DNA of 59,871 nt, from contig NZ_JADEXD010000012.1 in assembly GCF_015207285.1 (NCBI RefSeq), positions 1 to 59,871 on the forward strand, written 5' to 3'. Every line of letters begins with the position of its first letter. Position 1 is the first letter of the stretch. The translations under genes and the position numbers were made by a program. Shown piece by piece: positions 26,990 through 35,458 of the stretch. The notes under the pieces were generated by a model. The model saw only the letters and a list, made by a program, of their open reading frames with translations. It did no database searches and was not told the origin of the DNA. Source of the stretch: Tychonema sp. LEGE 07203. GTDB taxonomy: Bacteria > Cyanobacteriota > Cyanobacteriia > Cyanobacteriales > Microcoleaceae.

Positions 26990-28450
26990 CTGTTGTCAAC
27001 TACCCAGCATCAAGCGGAGTACCGCTATAATGTGGGCTTGCATCTGAAGTCCACCGCAATTCCGAAAACCTTTGCAGGATTTGGGCTTTGGTTTCACCAT
27101 TCGATACATTAGGGGATGCTGACAAGCTCCCCGTACTCGTCCAGTCTTGCCGGACAAGCAACGCTCTCATTGCAATATTTCGCGCACCAACAAGATCGGC
27201 GTGAAGCTCATGACTGCAACATTCGCAACGGAATAATAGTCCTTTGTTCGGCCTATTAGTATCCGAACTATGCCCGCGTTTAGGACAACTTTTCGACGTG
27301 TAATGAGCCGGAACTTTAGTTGCCAACGAACCATTTAAATTTGCCTTATAGTCGATATACCCGTGCAATTCGGAATATGACCATTTAGCTTTGTTTCGAT
27401 TGGCTCTGCGTCTCTTCTTGCTTGCCTTGTTGCCCGATTTAGTCCTAGTTCTGTCCCGTATTCCGGTTAGGCTTTCCAGTCCAATCAGGGTGTTAGGCTT
27501 TGCAATATCATTGCTGATTTGGTGGTTTACGTCAGCGATCAACCGTCTTTCTCTCCCAGACAGAGCGATTAATCTTCGCTTCGCTGAACGAGTGTCTTTA
27601 CGCTGAAGAGTCATCCGTGCTTTGTGATAGCGGTTAGCTTTGTGTCTGGCATTCTTCCCTGAGTAGAATTTAGACTTATTTTGCAAGTCTGTTTCTACCG
27701 CTAAGTAGCGCATACCCACATCAACACCATCCATTCTAGTTATTTTCAGTGGGTCTATTTCAGGTGTTTCTACTTCAAGACTTACCATCAAATAGTATAT
27801 CTTGGAGGAACGCTGATAGACAATTTTAGCTGCTCCCATCCTTGCACCATTGGCAATTAAATCTAAATGCTTATTGTAACCGTCATACGAGACTACTATT
27901 CGACCCTGGAGAGTGATAATACTCACTCGCCTTTCGGTTTTAAAAGAGTAGTCGCGTTGATAATTTAGGGTACAGGTTCCAGAGATATATTTGGGGGCTT
28001 TGTCTAGCCCTTTATACCGTCTCTTGGTGTAACATGAAGCAATAGCATCGTTAGATTGTTTTAGCTTAGTCCACAGAGTCTTATAGGTTCCAGAAACTTG
28101 TCTGGGTACGTTGCAAGCCATTTGGGCTTAAGAGTCCAAAGTTCACTCGCAATTCGTTGTAGACCGCTTTTTGTAGCTTAGCACCATTGCTGGTTTTTCC
28201 TGCATCAAAAGCAACTTGTGAAGTGTAATTTAAAGCATCTCGGTAGGCTAAAGTAGTCTGAGATACCAAAGCTTTTTGCTCGGCAGTCAGGTTTAGTTTT
28301 AGCTTGGCGGTGATAACTTGGGACATTATTTTCACAAACTCTTGTATTATTGTATCTCGTGAAAACTAATATTGCAACAGGAGTCGAAGATTTGCTCGGC
28401 CCGTAGGCCTCGCGCGCATTCCTCCGGGCACTCAACGGAGTACAGTTAGA
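26990..28450 (-). mobile_element. IS200/IS605-type element carrying only a decayed tnpB
   Basis: The right side (27003-27025) and the left side (about 28427-28445) share, on the minus strand, the subterminal motif GTACTCCGCTTGATGC versus GTACTCCGTTGAGTGC. This suits the hairpin ends of IS200/IS605 elements. No tnpA is present, so mobility would need a transposase from elsewhere. The boundaries are approximate. Confidence 0.6.
27000..28335 (-). pseudogene. tnpB: RNA-guided endonuclease TnpB, frameshifted
   Basis: The first fragment (28335 to 28081) covers the N terminus ITAKLKLNLTAEQKALV. The second, in the +1 frame from about 28121, starts ACNVPRQVSGTYKTLWTK and runs to the C terminus, together about 430 residues. 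One extra base in the AGCCCAAATGG region explains the break. RuvC residues look intact: Asp in DGVDVGMRYLAV, Glu in LIGLESLTGI and Asp in HADLVGARNIA. The zinc finger is damaged, with CPKRGH replacing the usual CxxC (Arg codon at 27276-27278), while the second pair CECC is present. An omega-RNA would be expected to overlap the 3' end near 26990-27130 but cannot be shown here. Confidence 0.85.
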
Positions 28451-28624
28451 GGGCCCGACTCCTGCTGTCTAGTTGAATTTTAACTTAAATTCCCCTCAAT
28501 ATTTTTTGGGGATTTAATTCTATCCTGGCTGAGGCAGAACCTTTATATTGCTGGTTTGCACCGCACGCCTAGAGCCGTACAACTAGCTTCTTCAACCACT
28601 TTTTGGCGGCTAATTTTGTCGAGG

Positions 28625-28654
28625 GCGGCCTGTACCGCCGGCGGTACAGGCCGC
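28625..28654. repeat. Perfect 30-bp palindrome
   Basis: The arms GCGGCCTGTACCGCC and GGCGGTACAGGCCGC abut with no loop. It lies between the insertion sequence and the sulfate adenylyltransferase gene, about 190 bases beyond the latter's stop. The remaining sequence 28451-28843 is A/T-rich, contains degenerate TTGAGTTTTAAG-type repeats and has no gene. Confidence 0.85.
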
Positions 28655-28843
28655 ACCTTACCACTATATAGCGTATGAAACCACTTTTTGCCTAATTATT
28701 GTAGATGGTGACTGTTAATTATTAAGATAATTCTTGAGTCTTAAGTTTCAATTTTTGAGTTTTAAGCTTAAACTTTCAAATTTCAAACTCAAAACCCAAA
28801 ATTAACAACTTTTACCAAGGTCGCGAATACCCTAGTTCCAGAC

Positions 28844-30025
28844 TTAAATCTCGTAACTAAAAATATTCATAGCCTTGGCCAATTCGGCTGCAACTTCCGG
28901 CCGAGAAAACTGGGGCGGTGGCAATTTTCCAGCGCGCAGCATTTCCCGCACCTTGGTTCCCGACAAATGCACCCGCTGTTCGGGAGTGCTGGGACTTGTT
29001 TTAGTTGTAGCCATTTGTTCCGTCACCTTGCAATAGAAAGCGTGCTCGAATTTCATCGGCACAATTCCCAATTCAGAGGGTTCAAATTCGTCAAAAATGT
29101 GTTGGGCATCGTAAGTCCCGTAATAATCGCCAACTCCTGCGTGATCGCGCCCTACAATAAAGTGAGTGCAGCCGTAGTTTTTGCGGATTAAAGCATGAAA
29201 AATTGCTTCTCGCGGCCCGGCGTAGCGCATCGCCGCCGGATTAATTGCCAAAATTACCCGTTCTTTTGGATAGTATTTTTCTAGCAAAATTTCGTAGCAG
29301 CGCATCCGTACGTCAGCGGGGATGTCGTCATCTTTCGTCGCCCCCACTAGCGGGTGCAAAAACAAGCCGTCTACTGTTTCTAAGGCGCATTTTTGGATGT
29401 ATTCGTGGGCCCGGTGGATGGGATTTCTGGTTTGGAAACCGACTATGGTTTTCCATCCTTTTTCTGCGAACAGCATTCTCGATTTCGCCGGATCAATTTG
29501 GTATTGGGGGAAACGGGGGTCTAGTTCGCGTTCTAGCAGCCAAACGTCGCCTGCGAGGTTGACCGGCCCGGCTTGGTCTAGCACTTGAACGCCCGGGTGT
29601 TTGAGGTCGTCGGTGCGGTAGACGTTGAGGGCTTCTTCTTCTTTGCTGTAGCGATATTTTTCTGCAAGTTCCAAGATACCTGCAAACTCGCCGGCGGGCG
29701 AGTCTAGACGCACTAAAGTTCCTGGTTTCAGGGGGGCAGCGACTTCTTCTGTTACCGAGAGGGTGATGGGAACTGACCACGGAATGCCGTTGGAGAGGCG
29801 CATTTCTTTGACGACCGATCGATAATCAGCTTCGTTCATGAACCCTTTAAGGGGACTCAGAGCGCCGATGGCGATGGTTTGCAGGTCGGAGATCGATCGG
29901 GCCGAAAGCTGAACTCGCGGCAAGACTTCTGCTTTAGAGAAAAATTCTTGTCTTTGGTCTAGTGTGGCAATGCGGTTGACCAGGATGCCGCCGTGAGGGG
30001 CAATGCGGTCTGAATTCTGGCTCAT
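28844..30025 (-). CDS. sat: Sulfate adenylyltransferase (ATP sulfurylase)
   Basis: The 393-residue enzyme activates sulfate with ATP to adenosine-5'-phosphosulfate, the first step of assimilatory sulfate reduction in the cytoplasm. The diagnostic motifs are complete: [12 protein letters not shown] (about 198-209), the ribose/phosphate loop with [23 protein letters not shown] (about 290-295), and the C-terminal KVREML motif. Length is normal for the homo-oligomeric type without an APS kinase domain. The start is the ATG at 30025. The gene is divergent from the FkbM gene and has no other sulfur gene beside it. Confidence 0.97.
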   Translation of the reverse strand: MSQNSDRIAPHGGILVNRIATLDQRQEFFSKAEVLPRVQLSARSISDLQTIAIGALSPLKGFMNEADYRSVVKEMRLSNGIPWSVPITLSVTEEVAAPLKPGTLVRLDSPAGEFAGILELAEKYRYSKEEEALNVYRTDDLKHPGVQVLDQAGPVNLAGDVWLLERELDPRFPQYQIDPAKSRMLFAEKGWKTIVGFQTRNPIHRAHEYIQKCALETVDGLFLHPLVGATKDDDIPADVRMRCYEILLEKYYPKERVILAINPAAMRYAGPREAIFHALIRKNYGCTHFIVGRDHAGVGDYYGTYDAQHIFDEFEPSELGIVPMKFEHAFYCKVTEQMATTKTSPSTPEQRVHLSGTKVREMLRAGKLPPPQFSRPEVAAELAKAMNIFSYEI

Positions 30026-30160
30026 GTCGATTTGAATTATTGGGTTTTAACTGCCAGAGTACATAGTACCAAAGTATTGTTACGATTAATTGATTTTCCT
30101 CACTAAGTCGGCACACATGGTTTTTAATGTGTGTATTAACCATTTTTTATTCCTTCACTC

Positions 30161-30949
30161 ATGACACTTTATAATTTATTAGTGAACTCCCTCGATTTCT
30201 GGCAAAAGCATTCAGGATTTAGCAATCTCAAAACTCATACTATTTATTCTAAAATTCTAGACTCTGAGTCTTTAGTAATCGATTTAGGTGCAAATGTGGG
30301 TCAATTCAGTGAAGCGATAACTCGCGAATTTAATTGTAGCTGTTACGCCATAGAAGCAGTTCCTTCTGTGTATTCTCAACTCCCAGAAAATGACTTAGTT
30401 AAAAAATTTAATTATGCTATATCAGACCGAAATGAGCTATTAAAAATATATACTTCAGATAATCGAGAATGTAACAGTATTAGTCAGGAATCTGCTAGTG
30501 TCTACGGCCTTCAGGGAGAGATATCAGTGGATGGTATCACTTTAGAAACTTTTCTGAAAAACCAGAAAATCGAGTTAGTTGATTTGTTGAAGATAGATAT
30601 TGAAGGTGCTGAAGAAGCCGTTTTTAACTCAACGAGCGATGCCACGCTCTGCAATGTTAAGCAGATTACTATAGAGTTTCACGATTTTATGCCCGGTTCT
30701 ATTAGCACTGAGGAAGTTAAAAAAATTACTAACAGGTTAAAAAGATTGGGTTTTATCTGCCTCCCATTTTCATACCTGTTCCCTGACATGGATACCTGTG
30801 ACTTCTTGTTCATTAATACGAATCGATGTAAAATTCCGTATAAAGACTGGCTTGGTTTTCAAATAATTAAGTTGCTTCTAACAATAGAAAAAACTAAGTC
30901 GTCTCTACTCCGTTCCGCTATCAAGCGCGAACAAAGTATTGGCAATTAG
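30161..30949 (+). CDS. FkbM family SAM-dependent methyltransferase
   Basis: The 262-residue protein is an FkbM-type O-methyltransferase. SAM motif I is SLVIDLGANVGQFSEAI (about 44-60) and the FkbM signature is LLKIDIEGAEEAVF (about 142-155). Family members methylate sugars or polyketides. The substrate is unknown and there is no polysaccharide cluster here. The gene is clearly more A/T-rich than its neighbours and poor in GCGATCGC octamers, which suggests horizontal acquisition (inference). The ATG at 30161 follows a run of T and CTTCACTC, with no strong ribosome binding site. Confidence 0.88.
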   Translation: MTLYNLLVNSLDFWQKHSGFSNLKTHTIYSKILDSESLVIDLGANVGQFSEAITREFNCSCYAIEAVPSVYSQLPENDLVKKFNYAISDRNELLKIYTSDNRECNSISQESASVYGLQGEISVDGITLETFLKNQKIELVDLLKIDIEGAEEAVFNSTSDATLCNVKQITIEFHDFMPGSISTEEVKKITNRLKRLGFICLPFSYLFPDMDTCDFLFINTNRCKIPYKDWLGFQIIKLLLTIEKTKSSLLRSAIKREQSIGN

Positions 30950-31378
30950 CGCGATGAATAAATCGACGACCAAGTCGATCGGAATTCCCTTCAAATCTAT
31001 CACTTTTATTTCTATACAATCAGCTCTGGCATTGCAATCAAGCAATTTATTGCCGCCCCCAGATTCATTTTTTTTGCAGAATCAGGAGGTGAGTAATTCT
31101 CCAATCCCAAATCCCAAATTCCAAATCTGCAGAACATTTTTTCATAATAATAAATCATGGCAGCAGTTGCAGTGGGTGAATAGCTCTCGAAATCGGGAAA
31201 TAAAATAACACATCTATCGTCTCAGTGTCAATATTGATATTGATTGTTTTTACAATATCTATTTTGCCGCTGAGTCGCGATCGCGTCTAGAAAAAGCGAG
31301 TTGATAAATGCTAAAGTCCCTAGGATTTATCAACCTTTTCCTTCTTCCTCTTTCTTCTTCCCCTTCCCCTTCTTCAGA
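30950..31378. other. Gene-free stretch
   Basis: Contains CCCAAATCCCAAATTCCAAAT-type low-complexity sequence near 31105 and a pyrimidine-rich tract (31330-31375) after the stop of the convergent protease gene. I see no gene. Confidence 0.4.
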
Positions 31379-32851
31379 CTAAATATTTAACCACTGAACG
31401 AGTATCTTGGGTGCAGGCAACAAAATAATTAACAAAAGCCCGATCGCCAGCAATCCCAAAAAATCCCGCCGGTTATCCAATTCGCTAACATCATTCAACG
31501 CCGGTTCGTTGTTGAGAGGAGTCAAAAACAAAATAATTGCCCACAGCAGCAAACCCTGTTCCAAAAAAGCTAGCAGCAGCATACAAAATCTAGCAACTTG
31601 CCCGATCGCCATACTTGCTCGCTGCCCAAACATCGCGTGTACAATGTGGCCGCCGTCGAACTGTCCCACCGGCATCAAATTAAACGCCGTCACGATCAAA
31701 CCCAAATAACCCGCCACCGCCACCGGATGCAGATTAATCGCTGTTTCCGCATTCAAAGCACCGCCCAAAGTTAACTTGCTCAACAAAGTCATCAGCACCG
31801 AAAAATTTGGAGTAAAAGAGTCAAAATTCAACATTCCCGACTTTTCAGAAAGCGGTACAATGGTTGAATGCTGCAAACCCCAAATTAATAATGGTACTGT
31901 CGCAACTAAACCAGCAAACGGGCCGGCAATACTGATATCAAATAAAGCTCGGCGGTGCGGAATTGGACTCCGCATTTGAATGAAAGCACCCAAAGTTCCC
32001 AAGAAAAATGGAATCGGAATAAAATAAGGCAAAGTCGTGCGAATTTTATAGAATCGGGCAGCTAAATAGTGTCCGGACTCGTGAAATGCTAAGATTGTAA
32101 TGAGCGCCAGCGAGTAAGGCAAACCCTGGAGCAACATTGACGGGTTAGACTGCAAAATCTTTTCAGTAACTCCGGCAATTTGCGAGCCGACAATCGTAGT
32201 CGTAAACACGGCGATTAGCAGCAAAGCTAAGGCGAAAAAGGGCTTGGTTACAGGTGCGGTTTTGACGGGGGTTTCGGCTGATTGGCGGTTGGGATTGGGA
32301 ACTAGGGCAAAAAAAGGTTGACCGCTCAAGCTGTTTTGAAATATGACTAAAAAGCGATCGCCAAAATGCTGTTCCACATTGTCCCGAATTGTTTGATAAG
32401 CCGCCTCCGGGTTGGTGCGTAACTGTCCGCGACAAATCACAGCCTGCGGCCGAAATTCCAAATCCCGCAAAAAGTAAGTTGACCAAGGAAAACAATCGCG
32501 CAAACTTGCTTCTTCGGCTGAATCGATCGGGCGCAGGGGCGGTTTTGGCTTTGCAGGTTCAGCGCCCGAATCTGTTACTTGCTCGGAATCCGATGGGGTA
32601 ATTTCCTTGCGTCCCAACTGCACCAAAAACCAGTACAACACAGGGCAAACCAAAAAAGGTATAATTATCAACTCCGGCGGTGCTGTTTTTTTTGCGCCGT
32701 TAGCTAAAACCCAACCGCTCCAAATCAGCGCCGGCGCCATCATTACCAGCCACAGCAGCCATACCGGAGTTCTGGTGATGCGGCTGATGCTGCTCTGCAA
32801 CAAGTAGTAAGATATCCAGCCCAAAACCAACAACCATAGTAAAAAAAACAT
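31379..32851 (-). CDS. Site-2 protease family (M50) membrane metalloprotease
   Basis: The intramembrane zinc metalloprotease has about 490 residues and resembles the plant plastid EGY proteins. The N-terminal part has three helices and a soluble domain with SLRDCFPWSTYFLRDLEFRP. The zinc site is AFHESGHYLAARF (HExxH, about residue 260), and the third ligand is in NLMPVGQFDGGHI (about 397-409). The family cleaves membrane-anchored regulators, and the substrate here is unknown. The ATG at 32851 is chosen because the frame upstream of it overlaps the divergent gene. A start at 32908 would add 19 polar residues. Confidence 0.9.
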   Translation of the reverse strand: MFFLLWLLVLGWISYYLLQSSISRITRTPVWLLWLVMMAPALIWSGWVLANGAKKTAPPELIIIPFLVCPVLYWFLVQLGRKEITPSDSEQVTDSGAEPAKPKPPLRPIDSAEEASLRDCFPWSTYFLRDLEFRPQAVICRGQLRTNPEAAYQTIRDNVEQHFGDRFLVIFQNSLSGQPFFALVPNPNRQSAETPVKTAPVTKPFFALALLLIAVFTTTIVGSQIAGVTEKILQSNPSMLLQGLPYSLALITILAFHESGHYLAARFYKIRTTLPYFIPIPFFLGTLGAFIQMRSPIPHRRALFDISIAGPFAGLVATVPLLIWGLQHSTIVPLSEKSGMLNFDSFTPNFSVLMTLLSKLTLGGALNAETAINLHPVAVAGYLGLIVTAFNLMPVGQFDGGHIVHAMFGQRASMAIGQVARFCMLLLAFLEQGLLLWAIILFLTPLNNEPALNDVSELDNRRDFLGLLAIGLLLIILLPAPKILVQWLNI

Positions 32852-32882
32852 AATATTTATTCCATTCCTTCTGAATACTTCC

Positions 32883-33545
32883 TTGAAACAACAGAGTTCC
32901 GTCTCCAAACAGCCCAGGCTGGTACTGCCAAATATCTTTGCTTTCCCGCCTAACCGGGATACCCTGGGTGCGACAGCCTATTTCATTGTAGAAAACGAAT
33001 CGAACATCTTAGTGGATTGTCCCGCTTGGGATGAGATCAACCAAACCTTTTTGGAGGAATGCGGCGGTGTGCGGCTGCTGTTTCTCACCCACCGCGGCGC
33101 TATGGCCAAGGCGCGGGAGATTCAGGAAGCCACAGGGTGCGATATCCTGATTCAAGAGCAGGAAGCTTATTTGCTCCCTGGATTGCGGGTGACGGTTTTT
33201 GAGCGAGAATTTGCTTTGAACGATCGAACTCTGGCATTTTGGACTCCCGGTCACTCTCCTGGTTCCTCTTGCCTTTATGATAGTCGCAGCGGTGGAGTCC
33301 TGTTTTCCGGCAGACATTTGCTCCCCAGCCGCGAAGGTGCTCCAGTACCGATTTTCACGCCAAAAACTTTTCACTGGCCGCGGCAAATTAACAGCGTGAA
33401 GTCAATTGTCGATCGATTTTCGCCTTCGACTTTACAGTATATTTGCCCCGCTGCGAATACTGGTTTTTTGCGGGGAAAAGGATCGATCGATCGAGCTTTT
33501 GAGCAATTAACCAATCTGGATTTATCCCTTTGTTTGCAGAATTAA
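32883..33545 (+). CDS. Metallo-beta-lactamase fold protein with degenerate metal site
   Basis: The 220-residue protein has the MBL fold layout: GATAYFIVENESNILVDCPAW, then LFLTHRGAMAKAREI where the classical motif is THxHxDH, then WTPGHSPGSSCLY and LFSGRHLL. The first zinc motif is reduced to THRGAMA, so metal binding is probably weakened or lost. The gene appears to begin with TTG at 32883, with no better in-frame start. It is divergent from the M50 protease with only about 30 bases between starts, so the two share a promoter region. Function unknown. Confidence 0.8.
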   Translation: MKQQSSVSKQPRLVLPNIFAFPPNRDTLGATAYFIVENESNILVDCPAWDEINQTFLEECGGVRLLFLTHRGAMAKAREIQEATGCDILIQEQEAYLLPGLRVTVFEREFALNDRTLAFWTPGHSPGSSCLYDSRSGGVLFSGRHLLPSREGAPVPIFTPKTFHWPRQINSVKSIVDRFSPSTLQYICPAANTGFLRGKGSIDRAFEQLTNLDLSLCLQN

Positions 33546-33598
33546 GCATACCGGGCGGTTGAAACTGACATTTTGCACCATTCTCCACAAGCTCTTAA

Positions 33599-33664
33599 AA
33601 ACCGGGTTTCTGAACGAAAGATATAGGTTGTGATGCGGTTTTTGAGGTCAGAAACCCGGTTTTT
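33599..33664. repeat. GAAACCGGGTTT inverted-repeat element
   Basis: AAACCGGGTTTCTGAAC at the left and CAGAAACCCGGTTTTT at the right form a hairpin. It lies 70 bases before the start of the acetyltransferase gene and argues against extending that gene upstream. Confidence 0.7.
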
Positions 33665-33734
33665 GCCACAGGTGCAACATCTCAGTTTCAACCAAATTTC
33701 AACCGCCGTCTTATCCGATCCCGCCGTATTATTT

Positions 33735-34295
33735 ATGGAAAAAACCGAAAAACAAAAAATGCTCGCCGGCGAATTGTATTTAGCGGCAGACGAGCAATTA
33801 ATTGCCGAACGCCACCGAGCCCGCCGCCTCGCCAGAACTTACAATTCTACCCGCGAAGACGAACCCGACAAACGGTTAGAAATTCTCGCCGAATTATTTG
33901 GTACCCTGGGTCAAAAAGTTGAAATTGAGCCGCCTTTTTACTGCGACTACGGCAGCAATATTTATGCTGGAAACGGATTGTACATGAATTTTGGCTGCGT
34001 AATTCTTGACTGCAATCGAGTTAACATTGGCGAAAATTTGCTGTGCGGGCCCAACGTGCAAATTTACACCGCTTTTCACCCCACCGATCCGGAAATTAGA
34101 CTTTCTGGCCGCGAACTCGCCGCAGAAATTAATATTGGCAATAATGTTTGGATTGGCGGCGGCAGTATTATTTGTCCCGGAGTGACTGTGGGCGATAATA
34201 GCACGATCGGCGCAGGTAGCGTTGTGGTCAAAGATATTCCCGCAAATGTCGTGGCGGCCGGGAATCCTTGCCGCATCATCAGGCATTTGCCTTGA
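33735..34295 (+). CDS. Sugar O-acetyltransferase (maltose/galactoside acetyltransferase family)
   Basis: The 186-residue protein is a left-handed beta-helix acetyltransferase of the LacA/Maa/NodL group. It has the N-terminal Maa domain (EKQKMLAGELYLAADEQL), then hexapeptide repeats including YAGNGLYMNFGCVILDC and NNVWIGGGSIICPGV. The likely catalytic His is in AFHPTDPEIR. It transfers acetyl from acetyl-CoA to a sugar hydroxyl, with acceptor unknown. The ATG at 33735 matches the family start. The upstream in-frame extension from 33630 is encoded by the repeat element. Confidence 0.93.
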   Translation: MEKTEKQKMLAGELYLAADEQLIAERHRARRLARTYNSTREDEPDKRLEILAELFGTLGQKVEIEPPFYCDYGSNIYAGNGLYMNFGCVILDCNRVNIGENLLCGPNVQIYTAFHPTDPEIRLSGRELAAEINIGNNVWIGGGSIICPGVTVGDNSTIGAGSVVVKDIPANVVAAGNPCRIIRHLP

Positions 34296-34483
34296 TGTGG
34301 TACGATCGACTGACTGGCGCGATCGGCTCTTTGGAGCTTACCCCAACAATTTTAGATATTAGATACAGCCAGTTTGAGATTTTTCAAGTCAAAGCCCCCA
34401 GAAAAATCCGTGCAAAAAATCTAAAATCTAAAATCGCTTGATTTTTCGCGAACGGTTTTCAACTCCTACTCAAAAGATTTTTT

Positions 34484-34948
34484 ATGACGACTTCAACAGT
34501 TTATCCCACCGCCCCCGATCTCTGCACCGACGACTACATAGCAGTGGGTTTGGCCACCTGCTTCATTAAAGAAGAAGGCGAAGTTCATCAAGTAAAAATA
34601 ATCGAAGCTATCCCCTCAGCAGCTTTGGAAGCAATTGTCAAGGGAATTCCCACTTCTTACGAAATGGCTTGGGGGACAACTTTAGGATCGGTGCTGGAGG
34701 GCGACTCACCCAAAAGGCTGCCGGAATTCCCCCCAGAAGCTCAGTTTAGCGACGAATTCGGCTTTCGGGCGATCGCCGCAGCCCGCACTTACAAAATCCG
34801 CCCCGAGGCTCAAGTTCACATTCCTTCAGGAACAGTTCGCAACGACTTTGCTTATTCATTAGAACGCAAAAGAGTCCTCAATTCCGAGCGCATCGTTCGC
34901 ACTGAAGATAATGTGAAACAGCACGATCACACTCACAAGGTTCTTTAA
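34484..34948 (+). CDS. Conserved hypothetical protein (154 aa)
   Basis: A soluble protein starting TTSTVYPTAPDLCTDDYIAVGLATCF and ending in a His-rich tail (KQHDHTHKVL). No named domain is recognised. The middle (IIEAIPSAALEAIVKGIPTS) looks globular. The gene is monocistronic, with ATG at 34484 after a T-rich stretch. Low similarity to anything I know outside cyanobacteria. Confidence 0.75.
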   Translation: MTTSTVYPTAPDLCTDDYIAVGLATCFIKEEGEVHQVKIIEAIPSAALEAIVKGIPTSYEMAWGTTLGSVLEGDSPKRLPEFPPEAQFSDEFGFRAIAAARTYKIRPEAQVHIPSGTVRNDFAYSLERKRVLNSERIVRTEDNVKQHDHTHKVL

Positions 34949-35018
34949 ATTAAGTCGCCAAACTGCGGCAATTTAGCACGGAAAATAGTTTTGAGTTTTG
35001 AAATGTGAATTAAATATT

Positions 35019-35163
35019 TAATAGACCTCTTGCAAAAATCCTTTTCATCAATTGATGGGACGGGCTCTTCGGCCCATCCCACAAGAGTTATTTTTTATTG
35101 TGGGATGGGCTCTCTTGCCCGTCCCAAAATTTGATTAAAAGGAATTTTGCAAGAGGTCTATTA
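35019..35163. mobile_element. MITE (145 bp) with 27-bp terminal inverted repeats
   Basis: The ends TAATAGACCTCTTGCAAAA and the reverse complement at the right match over 27 bases with one mismatch, and TA-containing ends suggest target TA duplication. The interior is a double hairpin (arms based on GGGACGGGC and GGGATGGGC) around a spacer bounded by CCACAA and TTGTGG, the same layout as 10010-10078. No coding capacity, so it would need a transposase from elsewhere. The remaining gap sequence (34949-35018, 35164-35458) shows no gene. Confidence 0.8.
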
Positions 35164-35458
35164 CCCGATCGCACAAAATTTAAACATCTCAACCTAGGCT
35201 GCGCCGAGCGGCGAACCTTACCAAACTGAGAGCAATTCTTAACAACACTTAACAAAACAATTAAGCGGTTGCGGAAATGTTTTAATTTGTCAAAAATATG
35301 GTACGATCTGATGCCAGTTTCACAGAGTGAGCCGGCCAGCGGGAAAAAATCAAAAAATCCCCGCACTTATTGAATGCTAGTAGTTTTCAGACTGCTCGCA
35401 GGGGGGCAAGTGCATCGCAGGTGAGCTGAGGATTTTAATCTCACAAATTGGTCAAACC

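Noticed and set aside
28110-28130. Programmed -1 frameshift in tnpB (C_CCA_AAT heptamer)
   Set aside because: The second fragment lies in the +1 frame, so a -1 slip at the heptamer would not join the two parts.
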